From Porphyromonas gulae DSM 15663 (GTDB lineage: Bacteria; Bacteroidota; Bacteroidia; Bacteroidales; Porphyromonadaceae): DNA of 64,000 nt. The stretch lies in assembly GCF_000378065.1 (NCBI RefSeq), contig NZ_KB899157.1, forward strand, positions 1 to 64,000, written 5' to 3'. The notes under the pieces are model-generated. The model was given only the letters and a program-made list of their open reading frames with translations. It searched no databases and was not told the DNA's origin. Positions 27,402-35,297 of this stretch are shown here, piece by piece. Made by a program: the position numbers and the translations under genes. Each line of letters starts with the position of its first letter. The stretch's first letter is position 1.

Positions 27402-28787
27402 ATGGCTAAGGAGAAAACGATCTACGTCTGCCGTTCGTGCGGAACCAAATACGCCAAATGGCAAGGCAACTGCAATGCCTGTGGAGAATGGAACTGCATC
27501 GACGAGGAAAAGGTGTCGGCACCTGTATCGGGCAAGCATGCAGCCAAGAGCTTCATGCCACGGGAGCAGGACAACCGGCCAAGACTCTTACAGGACGTGC
27601 AGTCCGGCGATGAAGAGCGCATCCGCCTCGGCGATGAGGAGTTCGACCGCGTATTGGGAGGAGGAATCGTCAAGGGAGCATTTGTCCTGCTTGGCGGTGA
27701 GCCGGGGATCGGCAAGTCCACGCTTATCCTCCAGACGGTGCTGCGTCTGCCCCGGTTGCGCACGCTCTATGTGTCGGGCGAAGAAAGTGCCCGACAGCTG
27801 AAGATGCGCGCCGAACGACTGGGGCAAGCCATGAATGAGTGCTACGTATACTGCGAAACGAATATAGAGAGGATACTCTCCCGTGCAGAAGAACTCACAC
27901 CCGATCTCCTCGTGATAGACTCTATACAGACGGTCTATACCGAGGAAATGGAAAGCTCGGCCGGCAGCGTGGGGCAGATCCGCGAATGTGCTGCCTTGCT
28001 ACTCAAATACTGCAAGACTACGGGTATCCCCGTTATCGTCATCGGACACATCACCAAAGAAGGTAGCATAGCCGGACCGAAGGTGCTGGAGCATATAGTG
28101 GATACGGTGCTCCTTTTCGATGGGGACAAGCATCATCTCTACCGGATACTTCGGGGACAAAAGAACCGCTATGGCAGCACTTCCGAGCTGGGGATATACG
28201 AGATGCGGCAAGACGGTCTGCGTGGCGTGGAGAATCCGAGCGAGCACCTCATCACACGCAACAGGGAAGACCTCAGCGGCATAGCCATAGCCGTAGCGAT
28301 GGAGGGCATTCGCCCGATACTCATCGAGGCGCAGGCTTTGGTCAGCTCGGCCATTTATGCCAATCCGCAGCGTTCGGCCACGGGCTTCGACATTCGGCGG
28401 ATGAATATGCTCTTAGCCGTACTGGAGAAACGTGCCGGCTTCAAGCTCATACAGAAAGATGTGTTTCTGAACATTGCCGGAGGTATCAAAATAGCGGATC
28501 CGGCTACCGATCTGGCCGTCATCTCAGCGGTGTTGGCATCGAGTCTGGACATCGTTATCCCACCGGCCGTATGCATGACGGGCGAGGTCGGACTCTCCGG
28601 AGAGATACGGCCCGTGAGTCGCATCGAACAGCGCATTACGGAAGCACGGCGCATAGGGTTCAAAGAGATATTGGTGCCGGCCGATAACTTCCGGCAGGAG
28701 GATGCCGGTCGCTTCGGTATTCGACTCGTGCCGGTCAGAAAGGTGGAGGAAGCCTTTCGCCATCTATTTTCCAAAGGAAGAGAATAG
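27402..28787 (+). CDS. radA: DNA repair protein RadA
   Basis: This 461-residue ATPase helps process branched recombination intermediates. It has the N-terminal C4 zinc finger (Cys10, Cys13, Cys24, Cys27), a RecA-like core with Walker A GGEPGIGKST near residue 98, the RadA motif KNRYGS, and a C-terminal Lon-protease-like P domain (from about 350; MTGEVGLSGEIRPVSRIEQR). It follows the amidinohydrolase by 46 bp and precedes the transglutaminase-like gene by 59 bp, so the three may share a transcript. Confidence 0.95.
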   Translation: MAKEKTIYVCRSCGTKYAKWQGNCNACGEWNCIDEEKVSAPVSGKHAAKSFMPREQDNRPRLLQDVQSGDEERIRLGDEEFDRVLGGGIVKGAFVLLGGEPGIGKSTLILQTVLRLPRLRTLYVSGEESARQLKMRAERLGQAMNECYVYCETNIERILSRAEELTPDLLVIDSIQTVYTEEMESSAGSVGQIRECAALLLKYCKTTGIPVIVIGHITKEGSIAGPKVLEHIVDTVLLFDGDKHHLYRILRGQKNRYGSTSELGIYEMRQDGLRGVENPSEHLITRNREDLSGIAIAVAMEGIRPILIEAQALVSSAIYANPQRSATGFDIRRMNMLLAVLEKRAGFKLIQKDVFLNIAGGIKIADPATDLAVISAVLASSLDIVIPPAVCMTGEVGLSGEIRPVSRIEQRITEARRIGFKEILVPADNFRQEDAGRFGIRLVPVRKVEEAFRHLFSKGRE

Positions 28788-28846
28788 AAAGATCGGAGAG
28801 AATACATGCCAAGGAGAGCTACAATTTCCAAAAACATATAAGTAAT

Positions 28847-31540
28847 ATGAAAGAGAACAAACTATTCCGCATCGGGATACTTGCGATCGTCGCCCTCATG
28901 CTCACAGGATGCAAGGGGAGCGACACCCATTTTATCACCGATGCAGACTTCCGCAAACAGGTGCAGGAAGATCTGAGAGTAAAACGAGAAGCTCTATCCG
29001 AAGGCAATCTCTTCGAAGTGCTGGAGCGCGATTCGCTCCGTACCGAAGAGCGCGAAGCACTGGAGTTCCTGTATGCCTACATGACACTGCCGGACATCGT
29101 GGACTACTCGGGCGACTTCTACTTGCAGAATGTACGCGAGAGCTTCCGCGCAAGGGAGGAAATGTCGTGGGGTAAGGAAGTGCCCGAACTGCTCTTCCGC
29201 CACTTCGTGCTGCCTATACGCGTGAACAATGAGAACCTCGACAGCAGCCGCATGGTGTTCTATGCCGAACTGAAAGAGCGAGTGAAAGGTATGAGCATGA
29301 AGGAGGCCGCTCTGGAGGTGAACCACTGGTGCCACGAGAAGGCTACCTACAGCCCCAGCGACCCGCGTACTCGCTCTCCGCTTGCAACGGTGAAGAATGC
29401 CCTCGGACGCTGCGGAGAGGAATCCACTTTCACGGTGGCTGCCCTGCGATCGGTAGGTATTCCGGCCAGACAGGTTTATACGCCGCGTTGGGCACATACG
29501 GACGACAACCACGCATGGGTGGAGGTATGGGTAGACGGCAAATGGTACTTCATCGGAGCCTGCGAACCGGCAGCCGAGCTGAACGATGCTTGGTTCAACA
29601 GCTCCGTTGTCCGCGCCATGCTAACGCATACGCGAGTCTTCGGCCGTTACGAAGGTCCGGAGGAGAAATTGCTCCGCACGGCCAACTACACGGAGATCAA
29701 CTGTATCGACAACTATGCCCCGACGGAAATGATCGAAGTCAAAGTCACCGACCGCTCCGGTGCCGTGGTGGAAGGGGCCGATATTCGTTTCTGCATCTAT
29801 AACTATTCGGAGTTCTATCCCGTGGTGACGAAGCAATCCGATGCCCAAGGGCAGGCTTCCCTGCGCGTAGGCAAAGGCGACATGTTCATCTGGGCTGCCA
29901 AGGACGGACTCTTCGGTTATGCCCTGTCCAAGGCCGACGATCGCAAACCGCTGACCATCGCACTGGACAGCTTCGAAGCACAGCCCGAATGGGCCGATTT
30001 CAAAATCGTGCCACCTGAAGGGGATCCCATCCCCACGACCTGCTCTCCGCAGCAGATCAGCACGAACGATGCCCGTCTCCTGCGTGAGGATTCCATTCGC
30101 GCAGCCTACGAAGCCACATTCGCCACAGCCGAGCAGTCCGCAGCACTGTCTGCCGAGTTGGGTGTGGATGCATCTGCACTGACAGGCATCTTGCAAACGA
30201 GCCGCGGCAACCATGCCGACATCGAAGGTTTCTTGCGCTCCATAGAAGCCGGAAAAGCACGCCAAAGAGCAATGGATCTGCTACAGACCGTTTCGCCCAA
30301 GGACCTGACCGACACGCCGGAGTCGCTCCTCAAAGCACTCTTCCGCGACATGGCCGAGCCGGCTCCCGAAGCGGCAAGCGGCGAAGCGTACCGGCACCAC
30401 CTGCGCTATGTGGCATCGCCTCGTATCTATACGGAGATGCTCAGCTCATTCGTCCCTGCACTTCGCGGCATCCTCTCCACAGAGGAGCAGGAAGCCATGC
30501 GCCAAGATCCGGCCGAACTGGTTCGCTGGGTAAGCTCGAACATCCGTCTGGATACCCTCTACAATACGCAGTACACCACCATCACTCCGGCCGGTGTATG
30601 GCGAGCCAAACGAGCAGACCTCCGCTCGATGGGGATCTTCTTCGTAGCCATGGCACGCACACTCGGCATACCGGCCCGGTACGACGAGGTGACGGGCAAG
30701 ATCCAATACAGCAAGCAGCTGATGCCGCTGCGTTGGAGCGACGTGAATCTGCGTGAGAGCAAGACGGCCCTCAAGGAGCAAGGTTCGCTCGCACTGGATT
30801 ATACGCCGACAGCACTGGCTCCCAACCCCAACTACTACAGCCGCTTCACAGTGGCCGAGATGCAACCCTCGGGTATCATCCGCACGCTCTATTATGATGA
30901 AAACGAGCCGACAGACCTGAAGACGCTCTTCGACCGCCCCAAGGAGATGAATGCAGGTCATTACTTCCTCGTTACCGGTACGCGTATGGCCAGCGGTAGC
31001 GTATTGTGCCGCATGAGGAAGTTCACGGTAGAAGCCGGCAAGACTGCTCGCCAGCCACTCGAACTGCTACACGACTCGACTGACATTCAGGTGATCGGCT
31101 CCATCAATGCCGAACAGCTCTATCACGATCTCTCCCATGCGGAAGACCGCTCGCTCCTCTCTACCACAGGACGCGGCTACTTCGCGATGGCCATACTCGG
31201 AGCCGGTCAGGAGCCTACCAACCACGCCCTGAAAGACTTGGAGAAGGTGAAAGCCGACTTCGAGCAGTGGGGACGCAAGCTGATCCTCCTCTTCCCCGAT
31301 GCCGACGGATATAAACGCTACAAACCGGCAGACTTCCCCTCCCTGCCTGAGACAGCCGTATTCGGACTCGATATACAAGGCCGCAATGCTGCCATGATAC
31401 GGGAGGCTGCGAACCTGCCTAATGCGACCAACCTGCCGATCGTCATTATCGCCGATTCGTTCGGTCGGGTCGTATTCGTCCGTCAGGGCTATACGATCGG
31501 TCTGGGCGAGCAGATGATGCAGGTGATCCGCCGCCTCTGA
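28847..31540 (+). CDS. Large transglutaminase-like lipoprotein, multidomain
   Basis: This 897-residue exported protein starts with a lipobox signal (LMLTGC, Cys22). A transglutaminase-like cysteine protease fold follows, with likely catalytic Cys189 (LGRCGEESTF) and His222 (DDNHAWVEVW) and an acidic partner near Glu240. A beta-sandwich segment comes next (about 290-375). A second region near residues 560-625 resembles the transglutaminase fold again (MARTLGIPARYDEVTG) but lacks the Cys. The last 120 residues look like a thioredoxin fold without CxxC. The family is common in Bacteroidota, with no established function known to me. The domain limits are approximate. Confidence 0.8.
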   Translation: MKENKLFRIGILAIVALMLTGCKGSDTHFITDADFRKQVQEDLRVKREALSEGNLFEVLERDSLRTEEREALEFLYAYMTLPDIVDYSGDFYLQNVRESFRAREEMSWGKEVPELLFRHFVLPIRVNNENLDSSRMVFYAELKERVKGMSMKEAALEVNHWCHEKATYSPSDPRTRSPLATVKNALGRCGEESTFTVAALRSVGIPARQVYTPRWAHTDDNHAWVEVWVDGKWYFIGACEPAAELNDAWFNSSVVRAMLTHTRVFGRYEGPEEKLLRTANYTEINCIDNYAPTEMIEVKVTDRSGAVVEGADIRFCIYNYSEFYPVVTKQSDAQGQASLRVGKGDMFIWAAKDGLFGYALSKADDRKPLTIALDSFEAQPEWADFKIVPPEGDPIPTTCSPQQISTNDARLLREDSIRAAYEATFATAEQSAALSAELGVDASALTGILQTSRGNHADIEGFLRSIEAGKARQRAMDLLQTVSPKDLTDTPESLLKALFRDMAEPAPEAASGEAYRHHLRYVASPRIYTEMLSSFVPALRGILSTEEQEAMRQDPAELVRWVSSNIRLDTLYNTQYTTITPAGVWRAKRADLRSMGIFFVAMARTLGIPARYDEVTGKIQYSKQLMPLRWSDVNLRESKTALKEQGSLALDYTPTALAPNPNYYSRFTVAEMQPSGIIRTLYYDENEPTDLKTLFDRPKEMNAGHYFLVTGTRMASGSVLCRMRKFTVEAGKTARQPLELLHDSTDIQVIGSINAEQLYHDLSHAEDRSLLSTTGRGYFAMAILGAGQEPTNHALKDLEKVKADFEQWGRKLILLFPDADGYKRYKPADFPSLPETAVFGLDIQGRNAAMIREAANLPNATNLPIVIIADSFGRVVFVRQGYTIGLGEQMMQVIRRL

Positions 31541-31565
31541 TCCTCCACACCATTACTCGGTGTTT

Positions 31566-31613
31566 GCTGCCGGTACAGTCATCCTTCGCGATACTGTGCC
31601 GGCAGTATCTTTT
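31566..31613 (+). terminator. Terminator after the transglutaminase-like gene
   Basis: GCTGCCGGTACAGT pairs with ACTGTGCCGGCAGT (one mismatch), followed by ATCTTTTTC. Confidence 0.8.
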
Positions 31614-31649
31614 TCGCCGATGGTTATCTTTCGATAGGGTGAAAAACGT

Positions 31650-31657
31650 TAATTTTG
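31650..31657 (+). promoter_or_regulatory. Candidate -7 box (TAATTTTG) of the marC-exonuclease pair
   Basis: It fits TAnnTTTG and follows the preceding terminator by 36 bp, with a TTTCG about 21 bp upstream as a possible -33 element. The marC start is 67 bp downstream. Confidence 0.5.
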
Positions 31658-31723
31658 CGACTGTCAAGATCGTGACAACCAACCTGACCTTCGAACCTTA
31701 ACTACTTAAACAAATTAGAAACG

Positions 31724-32362
31724 ATGGATTTTTTAGACAAAGTGTTACAGGACTTGAGCCTTATCGACCTGAAAGAGATCATAGGCTCCTTCGTGATTCT
31801 ATTCGTGGCAATCGATATTATCGGTGCTATTCCCGTGGTGCTTAGCCTCAAGGACAGAGGCCAGTCCTTCCATAGCGGCAAGGCCACCACTTTCTCCTGC
31901 GTCATGATGCTCGCTTTCCTCTTCATCGGAGAGCCTATGCTGAACTTCTTCGGCGTGGACGTCTCTTCCTTCGCTGTAGCAGGGGCTATCGTCCTCTTCG
32001 TAATGGCCGTGGAGATGATATTCGGCGTGCAGATATTCAAGGACGACGGGCCTGCCGGCAGTGCCACCATCGTGCCGCTGGTATTTCCTCTCTTTGCCGG
32101 TGCGGCAACGTTTACCACCATCCTCACGCTGCGTGCCGATGGTATAGCGATGACCAACATCGCCATTGCCATCCTGATCAACGTGGCTATGATCTACCTG
32201 ATGCTCCGTTTCGTAAACCAGCTGGAGCGTTTCTTCGGCAAGGGCGGTATATACATCCTGCGCAAATTCTTCGGTGTCATTCTGCTTGCCATCTCGGTGA
32301 AGTTCTTCACCGGCAATATCGTCAAGATCATCGAGACGATGAACGAAGCCTTGCAGAAGTAA
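31724..32362 (+). CDS. MarC-family integral membrane protein
   Basis: This 212-residue protein has about six membrane helices in the MarC pattern, with FVAIDIIGAIPVVLSL in the first and LVFPLFAGAATFTTIL in the middle. Despite the name, the family is not an established antibiotic-resistance factor and its transport role is unsettled. It resides in the inner membrane. It ends four bases before the exonuclease gene, so the two are translated from one message. Confidence 0.87.
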   Translation: MDFLDKVLQDLSLIDLKEIIGSFVILFVAIDIIGAIPVVLSLKDRGQSFHSGKATTFSCVMMLAFLFIGEPMLNFFGVDVSSFAVAGAIVLFVMAVEMIFGVQIFKDDGPAGSATIVPLVFPLFAGAATFTTILTLRADGIAMTNIAIAILINVAMIYLMLRFVNQLERFFGKGGIYILRKFFGVILLAISVKFFTGNIVKIIETMNEALQK

Positions 32363-32365
32363 GCG

Positions 32366-32857
32366 ATGCTGGACTTTGCTGCCATAGACTTCGAGACGGC
32401 CAATGCCGAGCGGACGAGCGTCTGCAGCGTGGGCATCATCGTTGTACGAGGTGGCGAGATCGTACACCGTTATTACAGCCTGATTCGCCCCGAACCGGAC
32501 TATTACAATTACCACAATACACGCGTACACGGACTGACCGCTGCCGACACCGAGTCGGCACGGATCTTTCCGGACGTGTGGGCCGAGGTGGAGCCTCTGA
32601 TCGCAGGGCTTCCGCTCGTGGCACACAACAAGCCGTTCGACGAAGGTTGCCTCAAGGCGGTATTCAGGATGTACCGAATGGACTACCCCGACTACCCGTT
32701 CTTCTGCACGCTCCAAGCAGCACGCCGCCAACTGCGACACCTCAGCGATCATCGTCTGCCCACCGTAGCCCAATGCTGCGGATATATATTGGCACAACAC
32801 CACCAAGCCCTGGCAGATGCAGAAGCCTGTGCCGCCATCGCCCTGAAGCTCTTGTAG
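32366..32857 (+). CDS. DnaQ-like 3'-5' exonuclease (DEDDh)
   Basis: This 163-residue cytoplasmic protein has the DEDDh exonuclease set: Asp and Glu in AAIDFETANAERT, an Asp in HNKPFDEGCL, and His with Asp in HHQALADAEACAAI. It consists of the nuclease core alone, so it may be a stand-alone proofreading or RNA/DNA-trimming enzyme. It is tightly linked to marC and ends in a compact terminator. Confidence 0.87.
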   Translation: MLDFAAIDFETANAERTSVCSVGIIVVRGGEIVHRYYSLIRPEPDYYNYHNTRVHGLTAADTESARIFPDVWAEVEPLIAGLPLVAHNKPFDEGCLKAVFRMYRMDYPDYPFFCTLQAARRQLRHLSDHRLPTVAQCCGYILAQHHQALADAEACAAIALKLL

Positions 32858-32863
32858 AAAACC

Positions 32864-32889
32864 GGCATGAAGCCTCATGCCCCTCTTTT
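32864..32889 (+). terminator. Terminator after the exonuclease gene
   Basis: GGCATGA, a four-base loop AGCC and TCATGCC, followed by CCTCTTTT. Confidence 0.7.
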
Positions 32890-33034
32890 ATCCATTGCGC
32901 GCTACAAGCATTTCTATAATATAAAGACCGGCTTGTATGCGAGTGCCCATGTTTTTTCACAATCCAAAAGAGCCGATACTCCCACTTTACACAAAAAAAG
33001 ACCGAAAAGAACTCAATCGTATGAATATATTTTC

Positions 33035-33042
33035 TACCTTTG
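33035..33042 (+). promoter_or_regulatory. Candidate -7 box (TACCTTTG) opening a long leader before the HU-HIG gene
   Basis: It is an exact TAnnTTTG match. If used, the transcript has a leader of about 480 nt that carries a 14-C run and a large hairpin before the HU-HIG start at 33533. Confidence 0.5.
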
Positions 33043-33072
33043 GTGCTCTCTCAATCACATTTATCGGGAACC

Positions 33073-33513
33073 ATGTATCGGGACATAAAAGCAAAGAAAA
33101 CCACCTTCGTGGGCGACTGCATACCAAGTCGCTCCCTGCGCTTTTTCCGTTTGAAATCCCCTCAAATCCTTACTACTGACGATAGCCCCGTAGCGGCCGT
33201 CGGAGTGCCGAATAAAGGCATTTTACCCCCCCCCCCCCCATTTTACATTTGTAAACAACTGACAAACAGTCTGTTACAACCTTTGCAAGGTCTCCATCGG
33301 GAAGTCTTGCGGCATACCTCATACCCCTTCTCCTTTCTTTCGGGATGCACACCCCTGAGGGATCTCCTCCAAGACCCCTCAGGGATCCCTCCTGAGACCC
33401 CTAAGGGGTCCCACCAGATACTCCTTAGAGATCCCATAGGAGACTCCTCAGGGGTCTCGGGAGGGATCCCTCGGGGGTCTTCTTCGACTGACAACATTTC
33501 ATTATCATATTAA
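33073..33513 (+). CDS. Possible leader reading frame crossing the poly-C run and hairpin (doubtful)
   Basis: An ATG at 33073 opens a 146-codon frame. Its first 50 or so residues (MYRDIKAKKTTFVGDC and onward) look like ordinary protein. It then runs through the 14-C tract as five prolines and through the 32-bp hairpin as Asp/Gly/Ser/Pro-rich repeats. Because the C tract can change length, the downstream part would switch frame, which would be a phase-variation design if the frame is real. No family is recognised. It may equally be an untranslated leader. Confidence 0.25.
   Translation: MYRDIKAKKTTFVGDCIPSRSLRFFRLKSPQILTTDDSPVAAVGVPNKGILPPPPPFYICKQLTNSLLQPLQGLHREVLRHTSYPFSFLSGCTPLRDLLQDPSGIPPETPKGSHQILLRDPIGDSSGVSGGIPRGSSSTDNISLSY
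33226..33239 (+). repeat. Homopolymer run of 14 C
   Basis: Fourteen consecutive C bases, the longest homopolymer I noticed in the window, lie between a candidate promoter and the HU-HIG gene. Such runs are prone to slippage in replication and are typical contingency sites in host-associated bacteria. Confidence 0.9.
33371..33481. repeat. Long imperfect inverted repeat (32-bp arms) in the HU-HIG leader
   Basis: The arm at 33371-33402 (AAGACCCCTCAGGGATCCCT, then CCTGAGACCCCT) is complementary to the arm at 33450-33481 with only a few mismatches. The 47-base loop contains further CTCCT/AGGAG and GGGGTC/GATCCC pairs. The arms are themselves made of smaller palindromes (AGGGATCCCT). It ends about 50 bp before the HU-HIG start codon. 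Confidence 0.85.
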
Positions 33514-33532
33514 TCCTTTAACAATTATTCCT

Positions 33533-34000
33533 ATGCTGAACTTATCAGTCAAGAGCCAGATCATGAAGATCGGCAAGCACAAAGGCAAGACCATGTACTA
33601 TGCCCAAGTGGACAAACCCCGAGTAATCGAGTACGAGGACGTCATCAAAGACATTGCAGAGATGTCCTCCCTGACCACAGGCGATGTGCGCAATGCCATC
33701 GACCGACTCGCCTACTACCTCCAGCGCGAACTCACCGAGGGTAATACCGTCAAGCTCGGACAGATCGGCACCTTCCGCGTGGCCGTTCCCTCCAAGTACG
33801 TGGAGACGGAGAAAGAGGTCAATGCCTCCATCCTCAAAAAGCCCAAAATACAGTTTTACATCAATCGCACGCTCTCGGCCGTAGCCGAGAACATCCGCTT
33901 CGCCGTCTATCGCAACGGTCAGAAAGTAGATGACACCACCTCTCCCTCCACTCCGAGCGAAGGCGGCGGCGAACAAGACAGCGGAGGCGGCGGCCTCTGA
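33533..34000 (+). CDS. HU-HIG-type DNA-binding protein
   Basis: This 155-residue protein is an HU/IHF-like histone relative of the HU-HIG subgroup common in Bacteroidales. The usual helices and arm strands (AIDRLAYYLQRELTEGNTVKLGQIGTF) are embedded in a longer N-terminal part, and the tail is rich in Gly and Ser (TPSEGGGEQDSGGG). It probably binds DNA in the cytoplasm. The frame starts at the ATG at 33533; a second ATG ten codons later is possible. The leader with its C run and hairpin suggests unusual control. Confidence 0.88.
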   Translation: MLNLSVKSQIMKIGKHKGKTMYYAQVDKPRVIEYEDVIKDIAEMSSLTTGDVRNAIDRLAYYLQRELTEGNTVKLGQIGTFRVAVPSKYVETEKEVNASILKKPKIQFYINRTLSAVAENIRFAVYRNGQKVDDTTSPSTPSEGGGEQDSGGGGL

Positions 34001-34012
34001 TGTCCGTACCAC

Positions 34013-34050
34013 CACTCCCTCGAAGCCCGGCCATGGACTTCGGGGGAGTG
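34013..34050 (+). terminator. Hairpin after the HU-HIG gene
   Basis: CACTCCCTCGAAG pairs with CTTCGGGGGAGTG (one mismatch). There is no strong T-run after it, so it may be a partial terminator or a processing site within an operon. Confidence 0.45.
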
Positions 34051-34109
34051 ATCCCTACCCATTATCAGTAAAGAATAAAATCAATAAGAAATAACAATCC
34101 GATTATCTC

Positions 34110-34424
34110 ATGAAAAATTATCTGATGAAAAAATATGATTTGACGAATAAAGAGGGATACAAAATTGCGATCCAAGACTTTCAGTTAATTACTCTCACGG
34201 CTGTGTTACTATACATTTTGGCCAAATTCAATCCAAGCAGAAAAAAGCAGAAACAAACCGCGGAAGAACTTATCAAACAAGGAAAATTGAACGGAGTAAA
34301 AGAAATGGAAATCATTATGGAGGATCGCACAGGATTGCATCTCGATGTGCCGATAAAAGGTGTAAACATCAAAACGGGAATAGGTAGTGAAGGAAAGACT
34401 ATTGTAAAAGTTACTTACAAGTAA
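34110..34424 (+). CDS. Hypothetical small protein with one membrane helix
   Basis: I do not recognise this 104-residue protein. It has one hydrophobic segment (FQLITLTAVLLYILA, about residues 24-38), then a basic stretch (PSRKKQKQ), then a region with alternating strands ending in KTIVKVTYK. The base composition is much richer in A and T than its neighbours, suggesting transfer. It lies between the HU-HIG and DUF6140 genes. A second in-frame ATG lies five codons in. Confidence 0.6.
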   Translation: MKNYLMKKYDLTNKEGYKIAIQDFQLITLTAVLLYILAKFNPSRKKQKQTAEELIKQGKLNGVKEMEIIMEDRTGLHLDVPIKGVNIKTGIGSEGKTIVKVTYK

Positions 34425-34468
34425 ATAGATTGTATTTGAGTCTATTCTTTCAATGAAGGACAATCATC

Positions 34469-34690
34469 ATGCCGCTCTATAAAATTTCGGTCAGACGCAG
34501 AAAAAACTCCAATGGCATACTGCTCGAAGCCGGTATGAGCGTCGAAGTGCTAAGCAAATACTTCTACAATCCCCTAACCACCAATGGCGGACAGATGGTA
34601 GCTGATGCCTTCATGCGTATCTACGGAGTAGACCTCAAACGAGCCGGTGCGCTGAACACCGTAGACCTCGATGTGGAGATAATAGGTTAA
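34469..34690 (+). CDS. DUF6140-like small protein
   Basis: This 73-residue protein resembles the Bacteroidales DUF6140 family as I remember it. The features are an N-terminal YKISVRRRKNSNG strand pair, GMSVEVLSKY, the conserved NPLTTNGGQMVADAFMRIYG block, and an end in LDVEIIG. Function is unknown. The family is often found near HU-HIG genes, as here. Confidence 0.72.
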   Translation: MPLYKISVRRRKNSNGILLEAGMSVEVLSKYFYNPLTTNGGQMVADAFMRIYGVDLKRAGALNTVDLDVEIIG

Positions 34691-34724
34691 AAATCAAGCC
34701 ACTAAACAAATAATAAGCATAAAA

Positions 34725-34865
34725 ATGAATCCCAAGACATTAATATCCGCTGGAAAAACTGCAGCTAAAATAGCTATTCCAATTCTCATAGAAAAAGCTC
34801 CTGATATTTGGGGAGCAGCAAGAAAATATTTCGGGAAAAAGAAAGAAGAGAAGAAAACAAAATAA
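34725..34865 (+). CDS. Very small cationic amphipathic protein (46 aa), unrecognised
   Basis: This is a 46-codon frame that starts with MNPKTLISAGKTAAKIAIPI. It can form an amphipathic helix rich in Ala, Ile and Lys, followed by WGAARKYF and a Lys/Glu-rich tail. It has no signal peptide and no cysteine. It follows the DUF6140 gene by 34 bp and is followed 16 bp later by another tiny frame, with a terminator after both, so the group looks like an operon. It could be a membrane-active peptide, but this is speculation. Confidence 0.5.
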   Translation: MNPKTLISAGKTAAKIAIPILIEKAPDIWGAARKYFGKKKEEKKTK

Positions 34866-34881
34866 AAGCAATCGAATTTTC

Positions 34882-35010
34882 ATGAAACAAGAAACCAAAG
34901 CGACCATTGTAAAGATAGCAGGAGCAGTGCTCAAAATAATTGGAGATACACTTAGCTCTCCAGGACAAGATTCTACTAAGACACAATCAAGACAAAGTAA
35001 AAGCGAATAA
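34882..35010 (+). CDS. Very small hydrophobic-helix protein (42 aa), unrecognised
   Basis: This is a 42-codon frame that starts with MKQETKATIVKIAGAVLKII. The first half could be one membrane or surface helix; the tail is polar (Ser, Gln, Lys). From memory, its N-terminal half vaguely resembles the so-called smalltalk proteins found near HU-HIG genes in Bacteroidales, but it lacks their C-terminal Cys. It ends 43 bp before a clear terminator. Confidence 0.5.
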   Translation: MKQETKATIVKIAGAVLKIIGDTLSSPGQDSTKTQSRQSKSE

Positions 35011-35052
35011 AAATGATAATGAGAAAAACTATCTAAAAACATAGAAACGACG

Positions 35053-35100
35053 AAAAAGGGCTGTACTTGTGGGATTCTTTCACGCGGTACGGCCCTTTCG
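35053..35100 (+). terminator. Terminator of the HU-HIG/DUF6140 island
   Basis: AAAGGGCTGTAC pairs with GTACGGCCCTTT across a 20-base loop; T-rich sequence follows only weakly. Confidence 0.65.
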
Positions 35101-35212
35101 TTATCAGGGCAGGATGATGAGTGCGTTTTGATCATTCCGGTATGATCGGTGTCCGAAAAGCGTAGAGCTTTCGATCTATTTTTATTGGATACCTGTGTAT
35201 CAATAGATAACA

Positions 35213-35258
35213 TGCGGGACAGATGAGGTATTAAAAACCTTATTCTGTCCCGCATCCG
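35213..35258. terminator. Hairpin downstream of the beta-barrel gene (sigma operon end)
   Basis: ATGCGGGACAGA pairs with TCTGTCCCGCAT. It lies between the island and the convergent minus-strand operon and has CCGTTTTT on the plus-strand side. Confidence 0.6.
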
Positions 35259-35297
35259 TTTTTGAGACGGTTTGTCCGAATAGATATGGGCGAGTAT

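Noticed and set aside
31799-32878. 359-codon frame opposite marC and the exonuclease gene
   Set aside because: Both plus-strand genes are recognisable and tightly spaced; the His/Asp-rich minus-strand translation is not protein-like.
33371-33481. Possible CRISPR-like repeat cluster in the GACCCC/GGGGTC region
   Set aside because: The units are arms of one inverted repeat, not direct repeats with equal spacers, and no cas gene is nearby.
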